A stretch of 13,120 nt of DNA from Planctomycetota bacterium (GTDB lineage: Bacteria > Planctomycetota > Phycisphaerae > UBA1845 > PWPN01). Shown here piece by piece: positions 7,494 through 13,120 of this stretch. A program made the position numbers and the translations under genes. The stretch lies in NCBI GenBank assembly GCA_020346805.1, contig CP070790.1:4159930-4173049 (forward strand). Reading direction: 5' to 3'. How positions within the stretch are numbered: the stretch's first letter is position 1; every line of letters begins with the position of its first letter. The notes beneath the pieces are model-generated. The model searched no databases, was not told the origin of the DNA, and saw only the letters and a list, made by a program, of their open reading frames with translations.

Positions 7494-7499
7494 CCGCCC

Positions 7500-8585
7500 G
7501 TGGCTCGTCGGCGATACATGCGTGGCAGGTGGAGAAGGCCCGTCGGCTTATTAGTATTGGCAGCGGGTATAGCAACCGTCTGGTATTGGCAGAAGGATGG
7601 ACCATCCCCATCCGAGTCGGAAGAATCGGCTACGACCATTACCTTGAAGAGTGAACTGAATCAGGACAATGCCAGAAAGGTCACGCGGGATGTTGAGACC
7701 CCAGCAGCAAATTCGGCTTTGGCAAGCAACAAATTGCCCAAGAAGTCTCAGGCTACTGACAAAAAAGCCCTGGTCAAACTAACCACACCTTCGGCGAGTC
7801 AACCGGCACGTAATAATAAAGTCAAGCCTAATTCGGCCCGGGCCGATGCCGAGCTCAAAGCTGCCGATGCTGCTAAAAAACGAAACGATCTGATTGGCAC
7901 CCGCACCCATCTAAATCGTGCCCTACAAGCAGGGCTTGCCGAAAAGGAGGCTCAGCGGGTCCGAAAGGAACTATCCGAGCTGGCTAATAAGACCATTTTC
8001 TCGCTGTCGGTAGATAAAAATGATCCGTTGGTTACCTACTACGTGGTACAAAAATATGACGCACTGGCCATAATCGCCAAACGGTTTGAGGTTCCCGACG
8101 ACCTGCTGGCCCAGATTAACAATATCAAAAACAAAAACATCATTCGCGAGAAACAGCGTTTGAAGGTGATCAAAGGTCCCTTCCATGCCCTTATTGATAA
8201 ATCCGAGCATCTGATGCACATTTTTCTGCAGGATACTTACGTTCGCACCTACCGAGTTGCCCTCGGTACCCATAACAGCACACCAACAGGTAAATGGCGA
8301 GTAGGTACTCGCCAGGAGAATCCAAGCTGGACCGATCCACGACCCGGCGGCAAGCGCTGGTATGCAAACGATCCCCAAAATCCCATCGGTGAATACTGGA
8401 TAAGTCTGAAAGGCATCGAAGGAGATGCGGTGGAGCAATTCGGTTACGGGATCCACGGGACTATAGAGCCGGAAACTATCGGCCAGGATGTTTCGCTGGG
8501 CTGTGTTCGTCTGGCGCCCGACGATATCGCCATGGTCTACAAGATGCTGATGTCGGGACATTCATTGGTCACGATCATAGAGTAA
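7500..8585 (+). CDS. LysM domain L,D-transpeptidase (YkuD family), membrane anchored
   Basis: L,D-transpeptidases make 3-3 cross-links in peptidoglycan or attach proteins to it, using a catalytic cysteine in the periplasm. The 361-residue product has a basic N-terminus and one membrane helix (14-30) with no obvious cleavage site, so it is probably anchored. A low-complexity Ser/Lys/Ala linker (31-110) and a short helical segment (112-165) follow. Next is one LysM peptidoglycan-binding domain (about 179-226, YYVVQKYDALAIIAKRF) and the YkuD domain (229-361). The active site is complete: HG (319-320) and SLGCVRL (332-338) with Cys335 and Arg337. The GTG start is fixed by a strong ribosome binding site. 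A possible hairpin-rich leader precedes it, and a pyrophosphohydrolase gene follows 33 bp later. Confidence 0.93.
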   Translation: MARRRYMRGRWRRPVGLLVLAAGIATVWYWQKDGPSPSESEESATTITLKSELNQDNARKVTRDVETPAANSALASNKLPKKSQATDKKALVKLTTPSASQPARNNKVKPNSARADAELKAADAAKKRNDLIGTRTHLNRALQAGLAEKEAQRVRKELSELANKTIFSLSVDKNDPLVTYYVVQKYDALAIIAKRFEVPDDLLAQINNIKNKNIIREKQRLKVIKGPFHALIDKSEHLMHIFLQDTYVRTYRVALGTHNSTPTGKWRVGTRQENPSWTDPRPGGKRWYANDPQNPIGEYWISLKGIEGDAVEQFGYGIHGTIEPETIGQDVSLGCVRLAPDDIAMVYKMLMSGHSLVTIIE

Positions 8586-8618
8586 GAAACAATCCTCTAA
8601 CTCCAAGGACCGAATCAC

Positions 8619-8969
8619 GTGTCCACCGATCAAGATACGACGGTTGCCGAACTTCGTCAGCTTATTGCCGACTTTATCCGCGAGCGTGATTGGGAGCAGT
8701 TTCACGATCCCAAGAACCTGGCCATGGCCATTGGGACTGAGGCGGCGGAGCTGATGGAACATTTTCGCTGGGTTAAGAATGACGAATCTCGCGATATGGC
8801 TTGCGATCCGGAAGTCAAGGCCAAGGCCGGGGAGGAATTGGCCGACATTCTGGCATTTGTTTTATCGTTTGCCAATACCGCGGGCATCGACATTACCACC
8901 TCACTCAAGGCCAAAATGGCTAAAAACGACAAGAAATACCCCGCCGATCAGTACAAAGGTCGGTATTAA
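8619..8969 (+). CDS. MazG-like nucleotide pyrophosphohydrolase (dCTPase/RS21-C6 type)
   Basis: A small all-alpha NTP pyrophosphohydrolase that would hydrolyse a nucleoside triphosphate, often dCTP or a modified dCTP, to the monophosphate and pyrophosphate, cleaning the nucleotide pool. The 116-residue product matches the short single-domain branch (RS21-C6/DCTPP1) rather than full MazG. It has DWEQFHDPKNLAMAIGTEAAELMEHF (start near residue 24) with Glu41 and Glu44, then GEELADIL with Glu73 and Asp76 as the metal ligands, and a KNDKKYP end (102-108). The GTG start has AAGGAC 8 nt upstream. It is the last gene of the plus-strand run, 33 bp after the transpeptidase. The precise substrate cannot be read from sequence. 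Confidence 0.9.
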   Translation: MSTDQDTTVAELRQLIADFIRERDWEQFHDPKNLAMAIGTEAAELMEHFRWVKNDESRDMACDPEVKAKAGEELADILAFVLSFANTAGIDITTSLKAKMAKNDKKYPADQYKGRY

Positions 8970-8979
8970 CACATCGGAC

Positions 8980-9027
8980 CCTTCGACTACGCTCAGGGCA
9001 AGCACCTTCGACTACGCTCAGGGCAAG
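8980..9027. repeat. Two tandem copies of a 23-bp environmental-genome repeat
   Basis: Identical 23-bp units at 8980-9002 and 9005-9027, each containing CCTTCGACTACGCTCAGGG, are separated by two bases. From memory this sequence recurs between genes in many uncultured bacterial genomes; read backwards it gives spurious peptides with LSVVEG and PERSRR. It lies 10 bp after the pyrophosphohydrolase stop, in a convergent gap. CCCT/AGGG ends allow a small stem. Confidence 0.75.
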
Positions 9028-9046
9028 AAATCGAAATAAGAGGAAC

Positions 9047-9076
9047 CGCAGATTCACGCCGATGAACGCAGATATG
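9047..9076. repeat. Three-copy decamer repeat (CGCAGATxxx type)
   Basis: Three adjacent 10-bp units, CGCAGATTCA (9047-9056), CGCCGATGAA (9057-9066) and CGCAGATATG (9067-9076), make a tandem repeat with helical-turn spacing. Similar CGCAGAT/CACAGAT intergenic repeats are, from memory, scattered in several bacterial phyla. Role unknown. With the preceding repeat it fills most of the gap 8970-9113, which has no gene. Confidence 0.6.
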
Positions 9077-9113
9077 AGTTTGGCTTTCCGCCTCCGGCCC
9101 GCCATGGGTCAAC

Positions 9114-10454
9114 CTACGGCGAGGTAGGGGATGATTGGAGGTGGTCCATGCGTACCATGATCGGGGCCGGCGTGTTTTTGTTAAAGGAGAATAGGCCGAC
9201 CATTTGCATATCGCCGGTGCCGACGGTGACTTTGTAATCGCCGTAAAATCCGCGGAAGTGAGCGTTGCCCTGATCGGTGATGGTAGTTTGTACTCGGGTC
9301 CACCATTTTCCTTTGATCAGGGCTTTCAATATCAAATAACTCGGTTTGGGCGACATATCACGGCGCAGAAAACCGGCCGGTGCCCTCTGCCAGGCGCTAT
9401 AATCGGAAAAATCCCACCAGGTTATCGCCTCTACCGCGGGGTGGCTAAACAAGACGGTATAAAACCGCTCCACCTGTTCGGCCTGTCGGAGTTCTCCATC
9501 GGGTGTACTAACCCAATCGAAATCCGGATCTTTTTTCTTTAATTCCCAGCCAGGTTTGCCGGAAAGAAATGTGGTTTCGGTGAAGTGCAAAGGCCTGCCA
9601 TAGCTGGAGAATCGTTCACAAACTTCCCAGATTTTTTCTACGGGCCAAGGGGCGCCGTGCTGATGAGATTGAATACCGATGACGTCATAAAGCGGCCGGC
9701 CGGTTCGATCCACGAGTTCCTTGAGCACCGTTTCCTGGTATTCGGGATCGGTGCGGTAATCGTTGATTATCAGTGTGGCCCCGGGATTAGCTTTACGTGC
9801 CGCTTGAAATGCCGATCGAATGTACGTCCCTACGCCGACTCGGGCGATTCCCTGGGTCAAGATGGGCGATTGTTTCCAGCAAGTCTCCCGATCCCAGTGG
9901 GTGGCCTCATTAACCACGTCCCAGAGATCGAGTTGACCTTTAAACTTCCCGACGCAACGCCCGATGCGGGCAAACTGCAATTGCATGGCCCGATCCGGGT
10001 GGTCGGAAATCCACTTGGGGTCGCTATAGTTCCAGGCCAAGGGGTGCCCCTTGGCGGTTATATTGTGCCGCCGACACCATTCGAGGATAGCCTCGGTTCT
10101 GGCATCCATGTGTTGACCCTGTCGTGGTTCATAATACCACCAGTAGAAAGGCAGGGTTGCAAAGTTAAACAGCTCGGCGAAGCGCTGTTGGTAAGCGGCG
10201 CTGTCGGCAGGTTTTTTTATTTTACCGAACAGAAAAATATTGCATCCGAAGAGGAAGGCATGCCTGGTTTGTTCGATTTTGATTTGTCGGCCGGCAGCGA
10301 CAGGTTTACCCGAAGGATCAAGCAGTTGGATCACTACCTGGCCGGTGCGATATTTGTGAATCCGCCGGTCGGCCCGGTCAAGTATCTCGTTCTGGCCTTG
10401 GGCACCGAGAGCGGAATTTGCCATAAAGGCCAATAGGAAAATCAATTTTCTCAT
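9114..10454 (-). CDS. Secreted GH10 endo-1,4-beta-xylanase
   Basis: GH10 enzymes cut internal beta-1,4 bonds of xylan with retention of configuration. The 446-residue product begins with a signal peptide (basic MRK, hydrophobic 4-15, likely cleavage after ALGA near 18). A short beta-rich N-terminal segment (about 36-66) precedes the barrel, which starts near FLFGCNIF (67-74). Key residues are in place: GHPLAW (136-141), WDVVNEA (178-184) with acid/base Glu183, the QSHQH strand (262-266), FTETT (291-295) with nucleophile Glu293, and ITWWDFSD (344-351). A small C-terminal beta segment (about 385-446) follows. The ATG has AGAGG 5 nt upstream (10460-10464). It lies 24 bp after xylA on the same strand, so the two are likely cotranscribed. 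Confidence 0.93.
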   Translation of the reverse strand: MRKLIFLLAFMANSALGAQGQNEILDRADRRIHKYRTGQVVIQLLDPSGKPVAAGRQIKIEQTRHAFLFGCNIFLFGKIKKPADSAAYQQRFAELFNFATLPFYWWYYEPRQGQHMDARTEAILEWCRRHNITAKGHPLAWNYSDPKWISDHPDRAMQLQFARIGRCVGKFKGQLDLWDVVNEATHWDRETCWKQSPILTQGIARVGVGTYIRSAFQAARKANPGATLIINDYRTDPEYQETVLKELVDRTGRPLYDVIGIQSHQHGAPWPVEKIWEVCERFSSYGRPLHFTETTFLSGKPGWELKKKDPDFDWVSTPDGELRQAEQVERFYTVLFSHPAVEAITWWDFSDYSAWQRAPAGFLRRDMSPKPSYLILKALIKGKWWTRVQTTITDQGNAHFRGFYGDYKVTVGTGDMQMVGLFSFNKNTPAPIMVRMDHLQSSPTSP

Positions 10455-10478
10455 GGATACCTCTTTTACCCCATCCGC

Positions 10479-11534
10479 TTATTTAGTGCCCAGCAGGTGG
10501 GTAATGACCAATCTTTCCAGGCCTTCGTAGTCGCGTTCCCTGATAAGCTCCGCTTCTTTCTTGCGATTGAAGGTCCGTACCTTTTGGAGCAGTAATTCAA
10601 AGAATCTTTTGCTGCTGGCGAGGTGGGCAGTGTTTTTTGCCTGTTTCTGGGTACGCATGGTCTTGACGTCCAGGCCGACCATTTCCCCGTTCTGGCCGAA
10701 ACCACCTTCTTCCAATACGCGGACCTGGTTGAAGGCCTGACGCAGGTTATTGGCCCCGAAGTTTTTATCCTGGTCGAATTTGAGGCCGTTCTGATCGTTC
10801 AGGTGGACACTCCAAAGCTTTTTATGATGGTGGGAAAAGGCCATTTCGTCCGAGGGGTCGAGGCCGGCCAGCAGGGCGTGGGCCGTCTCGATCAAGCCGC
10901 CGACACGATCGGGATCGTCCGTCATATAAGCCAAGGCGATGGCGTGGCCGATGGTCGGTATGTAGGCGTGGTCCATGGGTTCATTAGGTTTTGGTTCGAT
11001 CAGGATGCGGATCCGGGGATGGTGATTGAGCATTTTATTGATCGCCTTCAGCAACCATTCGTGGGCCAGGCGGGCGTTTTTGGATTCGCGGATATAAGTA
11101 CCTTCGCGGGCCAGCCAAAGCACGATCTGCCTGGCGCCGATCTCGTGGGCGATATCGATGGTGGTAAGCGAACGTTCGATGGCATATCGTCGGCAAGCGA
11201 GGCTGTTTGAGGTGTAACCGCCGTCGATGGTACGGGGATCCTCCCATAACCGAGGGGCAACGAACTCGGCTACCAGGCCGTTGTTCTTGAGGGTTCTGCC
11301 CAAGGCGGCGGCCCGCTTCAGTATTGTCCTATGGGAGAGGTTGTTGAGGTCGGGGACGGCATCGTCATCGTGAAACTGGACGCCGGCGAAACCGAGCTTT
11401 TTATAGACCTTCAGTTTCCTGGCAAAGGTCACTGATTTTCGCACGTCGGGGCCGAAAGGGTCGGCTCCCTCATGGATATTCCAGGGACCGAAACTGAAAC
11501 GATATCGTCTTTGCTTTGTTTTTGTTTTAGCCAT
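10479..11534 (-). CDS. xylA: Xylose isomerase, actinobacterial-type, divergent
   Basis: Xylose isomerase converts D-xylose to D-xylulose with two divalent metals in a TIM barrel. The 351-residue product aligns by eye to the Streptomyces enzyme (about 388). Conserved are the N-terminal PWNI and DPFG, FHDDD with His55 and Asp58, Trp140, EPKPNEP with Glu180 and Lys182, Glu216 and His219, Asp247, FDQD with Asp254 and Asp256, Asp289, and the C-terminal HLLG. Two changes stand out: the residue matching substrate-contact Phe94 is Trp97, and WGGREG is WLAREG (140-145). It is also about 35 residues shorter near the C-terminal tail. The ATG has AAAGGAT upstream. It is followed 24 bp later by the xylanase gene. 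Activity on xylose is likely from context; another aldose is possible. Confidence 0.88.
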   Translation of the reverse strand: MAKTKTKQRRYRFSFGPWNIHEGADPFGPDVRKSVTFARKLKVYKKLGFAGVQFHDDDAVPDLNNLSHRTILKRAAALGRTLKNNGLVAEFVAPRLWEDPRTIDGGYTSNSLACRRYAIERSLTTIDIAHEIGARQIVLWLAREGTYIRESKNARLAHEWLLKAINKMLNHHPRIRILIEPKPNEPMDHAYIPTIGHAIALAYMTDDPDRVGGLIETAHALLAGLDPSDEMAFSHHHKKLWSVHLNDQNGLKFDQDKNFGANNLRQAFNQVRVLEEGGFGQNGEMVGLDVKTMRTQKQAKNTAHLASSKRFFELLLQKVRTFNRKKEAELIRERDYEGLERLVITHLLGTK

Positions 11535-11677
11535 GACTGTAATCCTTTCGTGATACCAAATTCCCCCGCCCCCACGATCAATTGCCGGAAAACGGAGAGA
11601 TTAACCAATTAGATAAACTTCGACAAGATGGCAAATAAACAATGCCAACAATTGAGGGCGTAGCCCAACATATGGGG

Positions 11678-11773
11678 GGATCGATTAAAACCGTTGTATG
11701 GGCCGGGAAGTTCGGCTAACCTGGTTCCTGATAGAACTGGTTATCGATCCGGAAAGAAGTGGTTTTAGTAACC
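11678..11773. other. Nested inverted repeats, possible structured RNA
   Basis: GGATCGAT (11678-11685) pairs with ATCGATCC (11743-11750) and encloses two hairpins. The first is GCCG (11702-11705) with CGGC (11713-11716). The second is AACC..GTTC (11718-11721, 11724-11727) with GAAC.GGTT (11734-11737, 11739-11742), abutting the outer stem. TAAAACC (11686-11692) can also pair with GGTTTTA (11761-11767), pseudoknot-like, in competition with a GGTT/AACC hairpin at 11761-11773. Smaller stems lie at 11629-11647 (TGGCA/TGCCA) and 11656-11666 (GGGC/GCCC). It sits in the divergent 296-bp spacer, about 60 nt before the DUF71 gene on the plus strand. No known riboswitch class is recognised, and the short arms could be chance. 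Confidence 0.35.
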
Positions 11774-11830
11774 TCGAATCAAACGGTATTTTATGTCGCT
11801 TCATACCCAGACCCCCCTTGAGAGTATACT

Positions 11831-12520
11831 ATGAGTCGTATGGATAAAAAGAGGATTCTGCTGGCGTGGAGCAGCGGGAAGGACTGCGTTTGGGCACTGC
11901 ATGTCTTGGGCCAACAAGGCGATTGCGAGGTTGTCGGGCTTTTGGCCACACTTAATGCCGACAACTCACGGGTTTGCATGCACGGTATCCGGGAGAAACT
12001 GCTGACGGCCCAGGCTGAGGCGGTGGGATCGCCGCTGATAAAGGTTTATCTGCCGGATCCGTGCTCCGATGAAGAGTATGGGAAGATCATGGGCCAAGTG
12101 ATAGAGAGGGCACGAAGGGAGAATATCTCCGCCATCGCCTTCGGCGATATTTTTCTTGAAGAGGTACGAAAGTACCGGGAGGAGAAGCTTGCGGGTACAG
12201 GTATCCAGGCAATCTTTCCTCTCTGGGGTACCGACACCAGGCAACTTGCCGGCGAAATAGTCTCAGCAGGATTGGGGGCGTACATTACGTGCGTGGATTT
12301 GAAACAGCTTGATTCTTCCTTTGCGGGTCGAAGCTACGATGCGAAGTTTCTTGAGGACCTGCCGACCGGCGTCGATCCATGCGGCGAAAATGGTGAATTC
12401 CACACCTTCGTTTACCAGGCACCCGGGTTTAACAAACCACTCAACGTCGAGCCGGGTAAAATAGTAATCCGCGATGGATTCGTTTATGCGGATATGGTAG
12501 AACCCAATAGACGTAACTGA
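11831..12520 (+). CDS. DUF71/COG2102 PP-loop ATPase (Dph6-like), possible B12 salvage
   Basis: This belongs to the family of diphthine-ammonia ligase Dph6. Bacteria lack diphthamide, so members here must do something else; published comparative genomics proposed B12 salvage for some of them. The 229-residue product has the PP-loop SSGKDC (14-19) that binds ATP, then FGDIFLEEVRKYREE (104-118), PLWGTDT (130-136) and the family signature with CGENGEFHTFVY (184-195). Length is typical of the single-domain form. The ATG at 11831 has a weak GAGAG 6 nt upstream; an in-frame ATG three codons later (11840) is an alternative. The 3' end is 20 bp from the end of a convergent Fe/B12-type binding-protein gene, which supports the B12 reading. 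Biochemical role is inferred only. Confidence 0.88.
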   Translation: MSRMDKKRILLAWSSGKDCVWALHVLGQQGDCEVVGLLATLNADNSRVCMHGIREKLLTAQAEAVGSPLIKVYLPDPCSDEEYGKIMGQVIERARRENISAIAFGDIFLEEVRKYREEKLAGTGIQAIFPLWGTDTRQLAGEIVSAGLGAYITCVDLKQLDSSFAGRSYDAKFLEDLPTGVDPCGENGEFHTFVYQAPGFNKPLNVEPGKIVIRDGFVYADMVEPNRRN

Positions 12521-12540
12521 ATAATCGATGTCGGGGTGGG

Positions 12541-13120
12541 TCAACGGAATTCCGACAAGACGGTAATGAAGCGATGGAGTTCGACGGCGATACGGGGGCC
12601 GGCACTGAGCCATTGGGGGCCGCCGATGGATCGCACCCGACGATGTTGGATGGCCTGCAGCATACCCACCTCCGACCAACTGCCGTATAGCTGATCCATT
12701 TGTTTTGTGTCTGGCTGGTCGCGAAATTCCAGGATAACCTCCGGATCGAGGATTCGCAGATTCTCGAGGGGTATCTCGCCATAAGCGTCTTTAAGCACCT
12801 CATGAGCGATATTGGTATGCCCTGCCATCTCCACCAGGTTATCAAGGAACGATGCCGGTCCGGCGACAAAGGTCGCCTTGGGGGGTACGGGCATGGAGCC
12901 CAGGACCACCAGTAACCTTTTGGGCACGATGTTCAAGGCCCGGGCCGACATTTTAAGGGCATCAATATCAGAACGTATTAAATTGATGAGTCTTCGGGCG
13001 GTTTGTGGACGATCACATCGATTGCCGATCAGCGTTATGGCCTGGTAAACATCCGCGATCGAGCCGTGGGGGACTGCCAAGTGGGGCAAATCCAAGGCCC
13101 GCAGGTTATCGATCACCGGA
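12541..13120 (-). CDS. Fe/B12-type ABC transporter substrate-binding protein, C-terminal part
   Basis: The frame stays open to the window edge, so the 5' part, with the expected signal peptide and first lobe, is missing. The visible 190 or so residues match the second half of periplasmic-binding-protein fold PF01497 (BtuF, FhuD, FecB). They include the long inter-lobe helix region (about 20-60 of the visible part), then VAGPASFLDNLVEMAGHTNI, LENLRILDPEVIL and a final GPRIAVELHRFI helix. Such proteins bind cobalamin, siderophores or haem in the periplasm and feed an ABC importer. The ligand cannot be decided from this half. The neighbouring DUF71 gene favours a corrinoid. A GTG at 13114-13116 is an internal valine codon, not the start. 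Confidence 0.85.
   Translation of the reverse strand, partial: PVIDNLRALDLPHLAVPHGSIADVYQAITLIGNRCDRPQTARRLINLIRSDIDALKMSARALNIVPKRLLVVLGSMPVPPKATFVAGPASFLDNLVEMAGHTNIAHEVLKDAYGEIPLENLRILDPEVILEFRDQPDTKQMDQLYGSWSEVGMLQAIQHRRVRSIGGPQWLSAGPRIAVELHRFITVLSEFR

Noticed and set aside
7331..7499. 6S RNA, which sits next to the cyclo-ligase gene in proteobacteria
   Set aside because: The two ends of the gap are not complementary and there is no long imperfect rod with a central bubble; only two short local hairpins are seen.
8920..9105. Minus-strand open frame of 61 codons containing LSVVEG and PERSRR
   Set aside because: It is the translation of the 23-bp repeat plus the antisense of the pyrophosphohydrolase gene, a known type of spurious protein.
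8979..9113. Bidirectional intrinsic terminator between the convergent genes
   Set aside because: Only 4-bp stems from the repeat are possible and no T-run follows on either strand.
9585..10436. Plus-strand 283-codon frame opposite the xylanase gene
   Set aside because: It is entirely antisense to a GH10 gene with all catalytic motifs, and its own product shows no domain.
10623..11210. Plus-strand 195-codon frame opposite xylA
   Set aside because: Antisense shadow of a gene whose metal-binding residues are all conserved.
11678..11750. A 73-nt unit with paired ends and an inner 5-bp, 7-nt-loop hairpin, suggesting a tRNA
   Set aside because: Position 33 of the would-be anticodon loop is G, not T. 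The five bases before the 3' acceptor strand do not pair with a T-stem partner, there is no TTCGA-type loop, and no D-arm forms. It does not fold as a tRNA.
11535..11830. Cobalamin riboswitch upstream of the DUF71 gene, expected if it acts on B12
   Set aside because: I searched both strands by eye for the B12 box (AGCCAGGAGACCTGCC-like) and the CCCGCAACTGTAA core and found neither.

Overview
The window looks like an ordinary stretch of bacterial chromosome with 12 genes I can support: 11 complete and one cut by the right edge. It is probably from an uncultured planctomycete, perhaps of the Phycisphaerae/Sedimentisphaerales type. That assignment is an inference. It rests on moderate GC, several GTG starts, weak or absent Shine-Dalgarno sites at some genes, an actinobacterial-type xylose isomerase next to a secreted GH10 xylanase, lineage-restricted membrane proteins with a zinc ribbon or helical repeats, and short intergenic repeats common in environmental genomes. 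A 16S or marker-gene tree from the rest of the contig would settle it. I see no phage, insertion sequence, tRNA, rRNA or CRISPR.

Layout, left to right. Positions 92-5115 are read on the minus strand, so transcription order is aat (N-degron aminoacyl transferase), a zinc-ribbon multi-pass membrane protein, two tandem 285-residue membrane proteins with overlapping ATGA stop/start, then hflX (ribosome-splitting GTPase). A 235-bp divergent region (5116-5350) with a perfect 10-bp inverted repeat separates these from a plus-strand run: rarA (replication-repair AAA ATPase), 5-formyltetrahydrofolate cyclo-ligase, a LysM-L,D-transpeptidase and a small MazG-type nucleotide pyrophosphohydrolase. Between that run and the next minus-strand pair lies a 144-bp convergent gap holding two kinds of short repeat. 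The minus-strand pair, xylA then GH10 xylanase, forms a compact xylan/xylose unit. A 296-bp divergent spacer (11535-11830) with several nested inverted repeats leads to a plus-strand DUF71/COG2102 PP-loop ATPase. This converges, only 20 bp apart, on the 3' end of a periplasmic binding protein of the Fe/B12 family.

How genes may work together: the secreted xylanase would cut xylan and the cytosolic isomerase would convert the released xylose to xylulose. The DUF71 ATPase beside a BtuF-like binding protein fits the published proposal that some bacterial DUF71 proteins act in B12 salvage. The rarA-to-pyrophosphohydrolase run is housekeeping: genome maintenance, folate, cell wall, nucleotide-pool cleaning.

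The most interesting items are the DUF71/binding-protein pair, the twin membrane proteins that look like an old tandem duplication, the possible structured RNA upstream of the DUF71 gene, and the inverted repeat upstream of rarA. None is proof of a new system.
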